From Blastomussa wellsi (lineage: Eukaryota; Cnidaria; Anthozoa; Scleractinia; Plerogyridae), in NCBI GenBank assembly GCA_947652115.1, contig OX393570.1, positions 5,532,362 through 5,596,361 on the forward strand: a stretch of DNA of 64,000 bases, given 5' to 3'. The position numbers were made by a program, and so were the translations under genes. This document shows positions 10,001 through 19,899 of the stretch, piece after piece. Position 1 is the stretch's first letter; every line of letters starts with the position of its first letter. The notes under the pieces are model-generated. The model was given only the letters and a program-made list of their open reading frames with translations. It searched no databases and was not told where the DNA came from.

Positions 10001-13000
10001 AAAATCGAATGATACCTTCTTGACCCCCGAACAATCCTCTTTAATCCTCTTATCGACTTACCTATATCAGTAACGACAAATATTTTTGATGGTGTGAAGG
10101 ACACTACTGATAGCACAGCCCTTCTCTTGTAGCCACACTGGAACTCAAACACGGCTTGGTGGTCACGTGTTGCGTGCGAACCTAATGTATTTTGGCTTCG
10201 CATCAGAGCTGTTATGGCGTTATGGTAAAAAATCATTTCTCCATCCTCCGAAATATTCCATTTCGTTCCGCAGCCTTCCAGGGTTGATTTGATAAATATG
10301 TGGCTGTTGTTGTGGAAGAATGGCTTGCAGGAAGCATCGTTGAGATGAATACTTTCTTGATCAAGGTGAACAAGGGACCTTATATGCAATACGACATTTA
10401 TCTCGTCTTTATCGCATGTAACATCCATTGTAAAGTCGTCTGTTGAGAACACGTGTATAAAAGAAAACGTTTAGCTGGTTTAAAAATGAACGAAAGTATA
10501 AGTAGTAGCCGGAGAAAAAGAAGGAAAAATAATGTCCATTTGTATACTAAATAATATAATCTGACCGCATTCAAGGGCTAACTTCATGCTTCAGGCAAGT
10601 ATAACAAAGCGGTTTTCAAGATTGTCGCAAATAATTGCATTTGCTTTTCTTCTATGTGATTAGCTTCAAAACCTCACACCACTTTATTCTCAACCAATCG
10701 CAATCGAAAACGAAACCATTGTCTGACGATTGGCCAGAACTATTACTTTGGTTTTGGTTTTAGGAAACTCAAATGAAAATCATTGTAAAGAAAATACCTG
10801 GCTTGGCTGTTGTCGTCTTCATAGTTGTCAGAGATTGTGACATTCCCGTGGGTTCCACAGACTCTGAAAGTAGTTTTAATAACAATGTTATAATTTTATT
10901 TATGCGACTCTTCATTGGTTGGTGTTGATATGCTCGTAAGATCACGAGTTCGTACGCATTACGTGCCTATGTTGATGTAATTTAACCATGGAACTTTGAG
11001 GTCAGAGCAAGCTTAAGATGTATTTTTTGGTCTTATTTCTCCGTTTCTTTAGAAGCAATCAACAGTTGGACAATTGGTCGGTAACTGTCTTCAAGATTTT
11101 CTCAAAACGTTCAGTTACCATCTCCACTGCCAGGAGCCCATGCCACTGCTAACTTTGTGATGTGGAATTTTGCAGAAACTTGGGGATGTACACGTACATG
11201 TTCAGCTTGCTCTACAAGGTTGAATGGGTATACATTTGACACCAGTCTAGCCTGTTCAACCCGTTCAACATGTAGATCTATTGGATGCTCATTTAACAAA
11301 CACGTCACGTCACGTGCCTTACAATGGCCGCTATCAGGCTCATTTCGTAAAAATGTTTTTTCTTTATCACGTACACCAAGAACGTAGATTTGTCCGTTGG
11401 CAACTCTAGACTCTACAACGAGAGGTGACACCCCGGCTATATATTACAGCGCATAATATCAATTTATTATTTACCGTAACCTAGATCTCCATCTTTATTC
11501 ATTCCTACAGAGCTCATTTTTACTTCACAAGAATCGACTCCGTCCGTGCACTCATCAGCAGCTGTTAGAAGTAAAAAGGAAAACACCAAAGAAGAAGAAA
11601 AAAATAAAAACAGTTTCAAGTGTTCGCTTAGTCCTAATTTATTAATAAGGTCTTTTCAGCACAATTGGCTCAACTTTAGTCTGCATGGCATGAAGCGGCT
11701 AGGAGTTTTGCTGCTCCTCCTGGATGGGATGCTAGACCATCGGTTGCTCCACAGGATTCTGTCAGGTTGCCTCAACAATTGACCATACCCCTGTACTCAT
11801 ATATACCCCTGGATGGAGAGAGGCACTGTGAGAGTAAAGTATCTTGAATTGACTAAGAACACAATGCAGTGTCCCGTTTGATCCCGAATTCACTGAGTAG
11901 ACTAACCTCTAACTCGTCTCCAGCAGTCTCTTATCAGAAAAAATAACAAGCGTGGGGAATGATGGGAAGGAGGCAGAAAGCTTCCCATCATCCATCGCGT
12001 CTTGCTATTTTCTCACGGGAGACGACTGGGGACGAGTCAGCACTGACCTAACAAGCCACGAAACCTTGTACACTTTCAATTTAAACTGAGTTTTAATTGT
12101 TTACATGTTTTTCAGAAGGAAAGTTGGATTCGTGTGAGTGCTGTACAGATACAAACGTTCTAGCGTGGCATTTTTCAGTCGTATCATTAAAGTAAAAACT
12201 AAATTCAATTCAAGTGATATCATAGGTCATTATATTACCCGTACCCCCTCCGAAAGTTCATTGGGGTTTTGTTGTGGCTCCTATAAAAATTATCATAAAC
12301 CTGAGTGGAAAGAACTACCTTTCATACTGTCGTAGGCCATGGTGTTAAAATGGTTATTCCATATTTAAGTGTTCGGCATAGATAATCACCTTAACAATAT
12401 AAAAATTTCATGGCAAGATATTTAGGCAAATTTCTTACCAACCGCCCTGTAATAAAAAAGAAATCCTGCTTGGTTTGCTGCTTGGGAGTTGTTGAATGTC
12501 ACGTAAACCTTTTCGCGGTTGTAGAGTTGTTTTGAAGGCAACTCACACCCACAATATACGCCTGACTGCGCGTCACCATCCGTAAGAAAGCTAACGTAGT
12601 CATCGATGCAGTTACTGAAAATATAGCAAAGTGACTTTTACAATAAAGGAACATTAACATCACTTAATATCTAGCACCGTTGAAAACAGGGCTCTTTAAA
12701 ATTACTGTAGTGTAATTAATCTTGTAATTCTACAGGTCCTCTAGTGCAGCATTTCGGTTATTGATTTTGGGGCTAGGGGCATTATTCCTGTTGTTTGTTC
12801 TATTGTTCTACTGGTCCTCTAGTGCAGCATCTGCTATTGATTTGGGGGGCTAGGGGCATTGTTCCTGTTGTTTGTTCTATTGTTCTGCTGGTCCTCTAGT
12901 GTAGCAGTTGCTATTGTTTGGGGCTAGGGGCATTATTCCTGTTGTTTTTTCTATTGTTCTACTGGTCCTCTAGTGAAGCAGTTGTTATTGATTTGGGGGC

Positions 13001-16000
13001 TAGGAGCATTGTTCCTGTTGTTTGTACTATTGTTCTACTGGTCCTCTAGTGAAGCAGTTGTTATTGATTTGGGGGCTAGGGCCTTTGCTCCTGTTGTTTG
13101 TTCTATTGTTCTCCTGGTCCTCTAGTGAAGCAGTTGTTATTGATTTGGGGGCTAGGGCCTTTGCTCCTGTTGTTTGTTCTATTGTTCTCCTGGTCCTCTA
13201 GTGAAGCAGTTGTTATTGATTTGTGGGCTAGGGCCTTTGCTCCTGTTGTTTGTTCTATTGTTCTCCTGGTCCTCTAGTGTAGCAGTTGCTGCCATTGTTT
13301 TGGGTGTTAGGAGAATTGTTCCTGTTGTTTGGTCTATTGTTCTCTCGAAGAGTAGCGAGGAATTCAAGTGAGATCTTGAGGGAGCTGATACCCGACCCAT
13401 AAGCTAGGGGAAATTATTTAACTTTTGCAAAAGCCAATTTTTTAGTATCTGCGATTTATGTAAAGCCGAAGCCCCTTTTTTAGATGAGTGACAGTTTCAT
13501 GACCTGTTAACAAGGAGTGGAGAGAAGGTTGAAGTTGATCACCTTTGATTTCCTTTTCTCGCCATTCCAAACCAAGAAAACTCGATCAACACTTTGTAGC
13601 CAACAGGAAAATCAAGGTTCCAGTGGCATTCCAAGTTCCCGGATGGACTTCCTGGCATTCCAGGGCTACGAATGATTCCAGACAAAGTTGTGACATCACT
13701 ACTGGTTGAACAAACGCCTGAAATGCAATGCGAACAGTTAGCGGGTACGTTGTCACTAGCTGTCTTCCAGTTTGAAGACAGAGACATTTATCTTCGCTAA
13801 AATTAAATGTGACAGGGTGGGGTGTTCCGAATTCTAGCTTCAGCCGGTGTCACAGAGTTGCGCTCTAGGGCAACGCTCTAGGCCCTCCGACGAAGGGCTA
13901 ACGCTCGAAACGTCAGCTCTTGAATCTCTTTACGGTGGCCAATTTACATTATCAACCCAGTTGATAAAACCAAATTATATTGCTCTAGGGCGTTGCCTCT
14001 CTGCATCCAGGAGTATTAATAGGTACCCGAAATTTAATGCTTGGGGTGGAGATGGGTGGGATGAGGGAGGGAGGGGGGGTTGCCCTGCGGTAGACTATCA
14101 TCTTATCCAGGGAGAAATATAGCTCTGGTCTGAAGGTACATTAGCCTCAACGTAGTCCTTTTCACTAATGTAAAGACGTTATCTGGCATGGCTTACAACA
14201 ACAAAGAAATGAGGGAGAGAGAGAAAACGAAAACTTTCTAGATACTTTGGATTTCATGTTCAGCCTTACAAAGATGAAACAGAAAATCAAATTAGTGTTA
14301 GTTCTCCCAGTAATCAGTAATCAGTAATCTGTGTAAAGGTCTTACTTGTAAAGAATGTGGATATAAAGAATGTTAACATATTACTTCCACGATAACATTA
14401 TTATGTAGTTGCGTACCTTTATGTGGGGAGAAGTGGATTTTTTCTGAAACAAAATGGGAAATATAGTTACAATTTCACTTTTTTTGACAAAACCGAAGTG
14501 GCCATTTTCCGTCTTATTCAAATTTTTTGTAAAGCTAAATCAAATAGACAAAACTATCAAATGGACTTTGGATGTTATGAACTAAATTTGAAACACCAAT
14601 TCGACTTACCTGACAGTACACTCTCATAATCCAGTTGGAAGCCGTTCCCAAGTTCACTTGCACCAGAGACGAAATTCACGAGCATATATCGATCGGTAGA
14701 AAAGAGTCGAAGCTCACCCGATGCACAGTCGGCATATTTGGCAATCTTTGCGCTATCATCCTGAGCTCCATCCCGCAAAGTAATGTAATCATTGGGACCA
14801 AGCGTGAAGTTCTTTAACACCAGTTTAACTTTCATGCCGGCTGGCGCCGTTATTCGCCAAGTGCATTGAAGACTGTTGGGATACTGGCGGGAGAAATTTG
14901 GACTGGACAAGGAACCTGGTGTAGATCCATCGACAGAAATGTCGTCGTTGTCAGCTGCGCAATCAAGATCTGATTAGAAACAAAGTTTAAGCGGCAAATT
15001 AAAATTAGCTGGGCTAGAGATACGGCCCTGGGAAGGACAAGTAAATGATAAAGAAACGGTGGTCGTTTTAGATTAAAACAAAAGTGATGCGGAACTTATT
15101 ATGAGATCGATCTTTTGATTACGCCATATTTATTTCGACTTCCCGGATGAACACGTATGCTGTGATTTAGGTTAACAGCTATGAATTGTTTTTCTCTCAT
15201 CGTCGCACAACAAACTTGCGTCCCAGTTATCTTTTTTAGTTTGAGTATTAATTTATTGCTACCTGTAGCACCGTCCCCACAATATTGAAGATCACAGTAC
15301 GAGGTCGGTGGCAGCTGGTAGACGAAAAAGCCATCACATTTCTTCACCTTGGAAGGCATGTACCATTCACAACATGAGCCCATAAAATTGAAGCAAACTC
15401 TTCCACTGGAAATATCACCAACCTCTTTTGGGTGGGACCCATGGAACCAACCCGGGGAATGTGTACCACAGTAACCCGACTTGACACAGGAATCCGGCAT
15501 TTTTAGTCCAGCTCTTCCTTTAAATCTATACCAGCCCAGAGCTAAGTTTCTGTCGCACTGAACACGGTCTAGGCCGACAATGCTGTGGAATTGAGAGCGA
15601 TTGGCGTCTCGAAGTTCTTTGTAAGAAACGCATGGATCGCTGGTATCTACGTCTGTAAGATAAAATAAGGTGGAAGTTTAGTCATTAGTTCAGTTTTCAT
15701 TAGTAGCGGAATTACAACTTACACAGACTCAAAAAAGAAAACAAAAAAAAAAAAAAACAAACCAAGGCTATCCCCGACCGACGGACCGACCCAAACCCAT
15801 GAAAATCGGGGGATGGACAAACAAGAAAAAGAAAATGTTTGTGAATGAATAAAATGGGTTAATTATATTTCAGTAGTGAAGCTACGAAGTTTGTTCTATC
15901 GTGTGTTTGATGTGAGTCATGAATTAAAAGAATTATGCACATTCTATAAAAAAGATTTGAAATGAAACAGATTCTCTTTTTTTCCAGGAGAGGGAAAGTG

Positions 16001-19000
16001 CTGAAAACGCCAAAGTATGGGCCATTTCCGAGTTCTCTTTTGCCTAAGTGTCAAAACGAGTCTAAGTGCGAAACCGTTCATATGAAAATGGTTTTATCTG
16101 CAGGCATGTTTATATTCATGCAAACTATGTCTCATTTTCATGGGAATAGTTTCACACTTGGACTCGTTTTGAAACAGAGATAAAAGGGAACTCGGAAATA
16201 GCCTATTTAAAATTTCTCTGATATCTAGAACCTTTTTGAGATCTCCGTCCTCGTCTTGACAATAATTGAAAAGGCAATTGCATTTGATTTGTAAAAAGGG
16301 CTATTGTTTTGCAGTCATTCCGCTAAAACCAGCCGGTGTAGTGGGCGACAATTACTGATTCAAATTAACCACATCGAGCGTTGTTTGACTTGCTTACAGA
16401 CTATGCTTATCAGAAAGCATAAAGAATCTTTCAGCTTTTAAAATGGTACATGGCACATGGCGACCACATGGTGGTTCTAATTACATTTTTGGAACTCAAA
16501 AGAGAAACAAAATTCTGTTGGGTCATTAATAAAATGAATCGTGTTTTGAAATTGGAATTGAAGTTTGCGAAGTGTAATTTACTGCAAATTTCTGCGATGT
16601 TTACACCCTAAAGTCTACATCAGTTTGAGCAAGATAGGATTTTTTTCTCAGTCTCTAATTTCCTCCGCATACTAGTATCACCAAAACCAGCAAAGAGGAG
16701 GGGGGAAGGGAGGGGACGGAAGCCCGTAAGAATAGAAGGCGGGAGGGGTAGGGGAAGTTGGAGACAGAAAAGACAGGAAGCGGGATTTCCGAGGTGGTGG
16801 GAACCGGGGGGGATTTAAGAATTTAAGATTTTGCAACATTGCATACTGAATATTTTGCAGTAGAAATGGCACAAAGAGGTGCAAACAGCTAACTAAATGG
16901 GCGGAGCTGGGAGTAAAGGGTACGAGAAAGGGGAAACGAAGTGGCTCCATAGGCGAGAAACTAGCATGAGAGTTTGAGATTTTGGGGTTGGTGGGAGAGG
17001 GGGGTGTTGCAGTGTTTGGCCCAGTGAAGCAAACCCAAAGGAAACGACTTTTAGTTTGAGTTACTAGTATCGGGGTGTTCGAGAGATCAAGAGATTTAGA
17101 AATAGGAATGCCATTGGAAATTAGACAACCTGAAAAAGTTTCTAAGAACAAAATAGAGCGCCTAGTGTTTTGGGGAAGAAGTATAGACCTAGGATGACAA
17201 GGATGGAAGTGGTTACACAGTAGTTCATCAAGTTCAGTTTATTCTGGTGAACAGGTGGAATTTTCCATCTTTGACATGCAATCATTACTTTTTTTCTTTT
17301 TTGTTGATAATTCTTTGCTTTCATCCTTTTTGCCATTTTCTTCCTTCTTTTGCAAGATAATAAAGCAAGTTTATTATAAGCTATTCAGGCTATACGTTTT
17401 GACGATACATCATCAGCCGGGGCGCTGTCCGTTTAATTGATTTTCAGGCGTGATTATGTTGCACGCAGCAGTCCATGACTCGGCCTCATTTTAAACTCCA
17501 AACACACTAGCTAAATCCGATCAATATTTTATGACTTTTAATTACAATTGATGTAACAAGAGCCGTTGCCAGAAACATATTGTGACTGAGGCAATGTCCA
17601 TTATGATTGAGGAAGTTTCCAGAGTTAAATTATCTTCGTAGGTAAAAGGACGTTTGTTATGAAAAAAAATAACGATAATGAAAAGAGAAGTGTCTCGTTT
17701 TGCCTCGTACTGGCTGCGGGCCTGCCTCCGTCCGCAGCCAGAAACTGAACGCCTCTAATCATACTGAGTATTTTTAAATCTAGCAGATACATTTTCTTGC
17801 TGTGCTTATCTCAATAACGAAAATAACCTAGTTAAGCTTTGCTGTTTTTAATCATAATACGAGTAGTACGTAGTAATCCAGACAAACAGATAATCATAAT
17901 TTTCGTATGACCCGTACGACCCTGTGCACATTGTTCGAATGTGTGAACAAGTTGTATGTACACTGCAAAATTCATCGGCAAACAAAGTACACAATACAAC
18001 GAAGCACTCTTTATGTTACATTTCCCTCCCAAGGGTAAATACAGCTATCTGACAAAGTAACGAGCAAACCGTGTGTAAACGGTTCTTTCCAAATGTACTA
18101 GTATTGTTTAATAAGGCAACTCGTTTCCCTAACTATCAAATTCGTTGTTCCCGGTCGCACAATTCAGTCATAGCGCGCGAACTCGGCATCTAGCCTTCAA
18201 ACATTATTTAGCAATACAGCCACCACTGGACTTGCTAGCTTAGCTCTAGTTTTTAATACTTTTAATAACACAACTATTTTATAAAGAATATTATGTCAGG
18301 CAGCCAGGCAGCCAACCAGTCAGACAACTTAGGGCAGTTGAGAATCCTTGCCCAGTTTCACATTCTCAGTTCATAGGATCAGTAACAAATATTTTTCTTT
18401 CAGAAACCATAAGGAAAGTTCGAGAACACGACATAGTTTATATCCATGAACGCGCTGAAAACTGAACAAAACGAAAGAGCATTAATGTTTCCTTTTAGAT
18501 CTTAAATAATTTCAGGGCAGGGAACACTATAAGGTATAAGGAAGATAAATCATTGTTATAAACATCCATCTCGCTGGGGTGCACATTTCCCGATTGCGAC
18601 GAGTCAAACAATTAGTAATAAAAAGAGTGGTCCAAATAATCTTTTTGAAGTGCTTCAAATAGATATTTTGATTTGAACATTTGAAACGTTTTGTAACACT
18701 TTCAGTCCATTTTGATCATAGAAGCGTGGGCCGCTTATATACACTGCCTGACTATACAGTCAGCCACTTTGCGTTTAAATGACGACACTTCTATTCAAAC
18801 GCAGTCACCACGACGAGATTGAAAGAAGTACTATTGCTGTTGATAATAAACACAATCGTAGGGTCAAAAAAGTGTGGAATCCATCGTTGTTTTGAATTGT
18901 TTTAAACTCTAAGAAGTCGGCATCCGTGTGTCTTACTTGCGGTTCCTTCAATACAAGCTCGCTTTAACAATATTAAAGTTTTTCTTTAGAGAAAATTTTA

Positions 19001-19257
19001 CAGAAATGCTTTTCAGACAGTGAAATTAAGATTCAAATGTATCCAGTTCATTAAGATCTACTCGGGAGTTACCACGCAATATGAAGCAATATATGTACCT
19101 CTTTTTTCTTTGAAACATCTTTGAAACCCTTACCTGATGTGGAAGCGCAAAAGACAAGAAATGACAGCACAATTCCTAAAAATAAAAGCGACATTCCTCC
19201 TATGAGTTTGACAGCAGAAAACGATGTCGTTTTAAAATGTTGACCTTCAGAAGCCAC
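6841..19257 (-). CDS. ZP gene 1: D8C-CUB-CUB-ZP type I membrane protein (full model, 11 exons)
   Basis: Exons on the minus strand: 19134-19257, 15263-15652, 14610-14969, 13543-13717, 12439-12614, 11475-11561, 10798-10863, 10062-10439, 9381-9606, 8287-8549, 6841-7025. They sum to 2430 nt, giving 809 aa plus stop, with GT-AG borders and matching phases at every junction. Order: hydrophobic signal segment (about 18-40), uromodulin-type D8C (42-171), CUB1 (172-291), CUB2 (292-408), cysteine-containing linker (409-437), Thr-rich linker (438-459), ZP-N (about 464-585), ZP-C (586-about 715), basic RRKR cleavage site (721-724), transmembrane helix (759-784), 25-residue tail. By family knowledge such proteins reach the cell surface, are cut at the basic site and polymerise through ZP. 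It resembles vertebrate uromodulin/GP2 (D8C+ZP) with CUB modules inserted. Weakest parts are the 66-nt linker exon and exon 1. Confidence 0.85.
7885..7951. mobile_element. Hairpin MITE core (intron 10 of ZP gene 1)
   Basis: GGTGAATAGTGGCAGAATAT runs into TTACC, then an 18-base spacer carrying GCCGCGAAGCGGC, then the perfect 25-base reverse complement. Weaker pairing extends to about 7868 and 7968. The strand-mirrored ORFs over it are products of the palindrome. Confidence 0.75.
8287..8549 (-). CDS. ZP gene 1, exon 10: end of ZP-C and basic cleavage site
   Basis: 263 nt, acceptor CATATTTCAG, donor GAGG|GTACGA. It encodes CPKDNTLGYNYT onward with ZP-C cysteines (LHCLVKAC, RCAEGC), then GRRKRAS, a furin-type consensus cleavage site. 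The exon is exactly as long as its counterpart in ZP gene 2 (54598-54860), a strong sign of common origin. Confidence 0.9.
9025..9167. repeat. Tetranucleotide-rich simple repeat (CAAT/CAGT/CCGT)
   Basis: Runs of CAATCAAT, GTCAGTCAG and CCGTCCGT within intron 9 of ZP gene 1. An open frame here (Ser/Asn/Gln repeats) reflects the simple repeat. Confidence 0.7.
9281..9371. mobile_element. 91-bp palindromic MITE beside a splice donor
   Basis: Starts TAGCCTGCGAGAGCAGACGA and ends with its near-perfect reverse complement (CGTCTGTTCTCGCAGGCTA). On the minus strand it begins nine bases inside intron 9 of ZP gene 1, right after the donor GTAAGTTCC. Confidence 0.75.
9381..9606 (-). CDS. ZP gene 1, exon 9: first part of ZP-C
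   Basis: 226 nt, acceptor ATCTTCCCCAG, donor GACGG|GTAAGT. It encodes ESFGNFTFEMQMF, then the ZP-C strand LVVFVDECKATP, a hallmark shared with ZP gene 2 (LVVFPDECKATA). Phase 1 in, phase 2 out, the same as the paralogue. Confidence 0.9.
10062..10439 (-). CDS. ZP gene 1, exon 8: ZP-N subdomain
   Basis: 378 nt, acceptor TTCTCAACAG, donor ATATAG|GTAAGT. It encodes the ZP-N module with four conserved cysteines in the contexts DVTC, DASC, EGCGT and FEFQC. By family knowledge this immunoglobulin-like fold drives ZP polymerisation. Several N-glycosylation motifs are visible (NNS, NIS). Confidence 0.9.
10798..10863 (-). CDS. ZP gene 1, exon 7: Thr-rich linker (tentative)
   Basis: 66 nt between acceptor ACTTTCAG and donor CCAG|GTATTT, phase 1 on both sides. 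In the phase-consistent frame it reads as a Ser/Thr-rich linker containing LTTMKTTTAKP. Skipping it would keep the frame. Another frame gives CGTHGNVTISD, resembling the GGNIT micro-exons of ZP genes 2 and 3, but that frame hits a stop when joined to exon 8. Confidence 0.5.
11475..11561 (-). CDS. ZP gene 1, exon 6: cysteine-containing linker
   Basis: 87 nt, acceptor CTTCTAACAG, donor TTACG|GTAAAT. Only the phase-1 frame is open, which supports the model. It encodes ADECTDGVDSCEVKMSSVGM and nine more residues. ZP gene 3 has a matching exon at 63106-63201 (CPTGESNCPQKKIAPVGFNA): same cysteine spacing and a shared VG[MF]N. Confidence 0.7.
11688..11899 (-). repeat. tRNA-derived SINE, copy 2 (truncated)
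   Basis: Matches the 2721-2949 copy: GGCATGAAGCGGCTAGGAG, CTGGATGGGATGCTAGACCA, GGCACTGTGAGAGTAAAGT. The tRNA-like head is lost. It sits just outside exon 6 of ZP gene 1, in intron 5. Confidence 0.7.
12439..12614 (-). CDS. ZP gene 1, exon 5: second half of CUB2
   Basis: 176 nt, acceptor TATTTTCAG, donor GTTG|GTAAGA. It encodes SNCIDDYVSFLTDGDAQSGV, then YCGCELP and VYVTFNNSQ, ending with the final CUB strand GFLFYYRAV. The YCGC pair parallels LLCGC in the CUB exon of ZP gene 3. Confidence 0.88.
12735..13345. repeat. 76-bp minisatellite, about eight units (intron 4 of ZP gene 1)
   Basis: The landmark GGTCCTCTAGTG recurs at 12735, 12813, 12890, 12964, 13040, 13116, 13192 and 13268, so the period is 74-78 and settles at 76. 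Each unit also carries TTGTTCCTGTTGTTTGTTCT-like and GGGGGCTAGGG-like segments. The central units are nearly identical. Confidence 0.9.
13543..13717 (-). CDS. ZP gene 1, exon 4: first half of CUB2
   Basis: 175 nt, acceptor CATTTCAG, donor CAAAG|GTGATC. It encodes GVCSTSSDVTTLSGIIRSPG, then LECHWNLDFPVGYKVLIEF, a typical CUB N-terminal half (Cys, GxIxSPG, CxWxL). Phase 1 in, phase 2 out into exon 5. Confidence 0.88.
13870..13980. mobile_element. Partial copy of the GACGTTTCG palindromic element
   Basis: Shares CTCGAAACGTCAGCTCTTGA, TTACGGTGGCCAATT and AACCCAGTTGATAAAACCAA with the full palindrome at 56854-57025. Only one arm is present; CTCTAGGGC motifs flank it. Confidence 0.65.
14610..14969 (-). 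CDS. ZP gene 1, exon 3: CUB1 domain
   Basis: 360 nt, acceptor TTTCTAATCAG, donor GTCAG|GTAAGT. A whole CUB domain in one exon: LDCAADNDD, then SLSSPNFSRQYPNSLQCTWR, KVKLVLKNFTL, YITLRDGAQ, DCASGELRLFST, FVSGASELGNGFQLDYE. Phase 1 on both sides. CUB domains are extracellular beta-sandwiches that commonly bind proteins or sugars. Confidence 0.92.
15263..15652 (-). CDS. ZP gene 1, exon 2: uromodulin-type D8C domain
   Basis: 390 nt, acceptor TTATCTTACAG, donor CTACAG|GTAGCA. It encodes DPCVSYKELRDANRSQF, then LALGWYRFKGRAGLKMPDSC, YCGTHSPGWFHGSHP, CFNFMGSCCEWYM, CDGFFVYQLPPTSYCDLQYC. These match the eight-cysteine module of uromodulin, GP2 and related proteins (YRF.G..G..MP..C, CGTH.P.W..G.HP, CC.W). 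Phase 1 on both sides. Confidence 0.93.
15653..19133. other. Intron 1 of ZP gene 1
   Basis: About 3.5 kb. It holds a poly-A stretch near 15741, a G-rich dispersed repeat (16680-16945) related to 61790-62005, a small hairpin (CTGGCTGCGGGCC... near 17710-17745) and AT-rich DNA. The 157-codon Pro/Ser-rich minus-strand ORF at 16678-17151 lies mostly in the G-rich repeat and is not supported as coding. Confidence 0.6.
16680..16945. repeat. G-rich dispersed repeat, copy 1
   Basis: Shares GCGGGATTTCCGAGGTGG, GCAACATTGC and CACAAAGAGG-like blocks in the same order with 61790-62005. Both copies have the same plus-strand orientation although their host genes run in opposite directions. Confidence 0.6.
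19134..19257 (-). CDS. ZP gene 1, exon 1: start codon and signal segment
   Basis: ATG at 19257 opens 41 codons ending at donor ACATCAG|GTAAGG. The N-terminal MASEGQHFKTTSFSAVK precedes a hydrophobic run LIGGMSLLFLGIVLSFLVF, as expected for a signal peptide with a longish n-region, or a signal anchor. It ends in phase 1, so it joins exon 2 as SDVDTSDPC. An alternative upstream start was not found, but a further 5' exon cannot be excluded. Confidence 0.7.
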
Positions 19258-19620
19258 CGCAACATCGGTCCATTCTATATGCAGATTTCGTGCATGGCAG
19301 GTTTTTGAATCGTAATTAGTTTATTAGTAAATTCAAAACCCCACGCGACGCCATGTGTCATAATGTTTAATTTGTCCAAAATTCTTTTCTTCTTGACGAA
19401 AAAAAGAAGTGGCTAAATTTAAACTTGCTGACTTTGTTTGGGATGGGTGTTACCGTTTCTACTGAAAACTAAAGTTAATTTAAATTAATCCATTTAGCTT
19501 TACCAATTCTTATCTGTCTGGATTGCCATTAAAAGATGCCCTTGAGCATGGCTCAATTTGCATACATACGTGTTTTTGTCAATTATAAACATTGTTCGAG
19601 GAGAACGGGAAACGCTTCAA

Positions 19621-19899
19621 TCTCGTCCCCAGAGCCGCTTGTCCCTCTTAGCCGGCTGGGCCTGGGACACGAGGAACAAGTGGTTCTGGGGACACATGAT
19701 TCGATTAGCTGAAATCAAACAATGGGAGTCCAATCACATCTACCGTTTTAAACGTGCTCAATTGGGATTTTAAACGGCTGATCTGATTGGACTCCCATTG
19801 TTTGATTTCAGCTAATCGAATCATGTGTCCCCAGAGCCACTTGTTCCTCGTGTCCCAGGCCCAGCCGGCTAAGAGGGACAAGTAGCTCTGGGGACGAGA
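19621..19899. mobile_element. Large palindromic element, ~118-bp arms
   Basis: The left arm begins TCTCGTCCCCAGAGCCGCTT and the right arm ends with its reverse complement. Arms pair over about 118 bases with few mismatches, around a roughly 40-base centre carrying CCGTTTTAAACG. Parts of the arm motif (CCCCAGAGCC, CTCTTAGCCGGC) recur at 46890-46960, 47220-47300 and 47430-47500, so it is a dispersed family. Confidence 0.85.

Noticed and set aside
11111..11431. 106-codon minus-strand ORF inside intron 6 of ZP gene 1
   Set aside because: No ZP-family similarity and not needed by exon phases; also mirrored by a plus-strand ORF.
16678..17151. 157-codon Pro/Ser/Phe-rich minus-strand ORF
   Set aside because: It largely overlaps a G-rich dispersed repeat with a second copy at 61790-62005, lies in an intron of a same-strand gene, and shows no domain.
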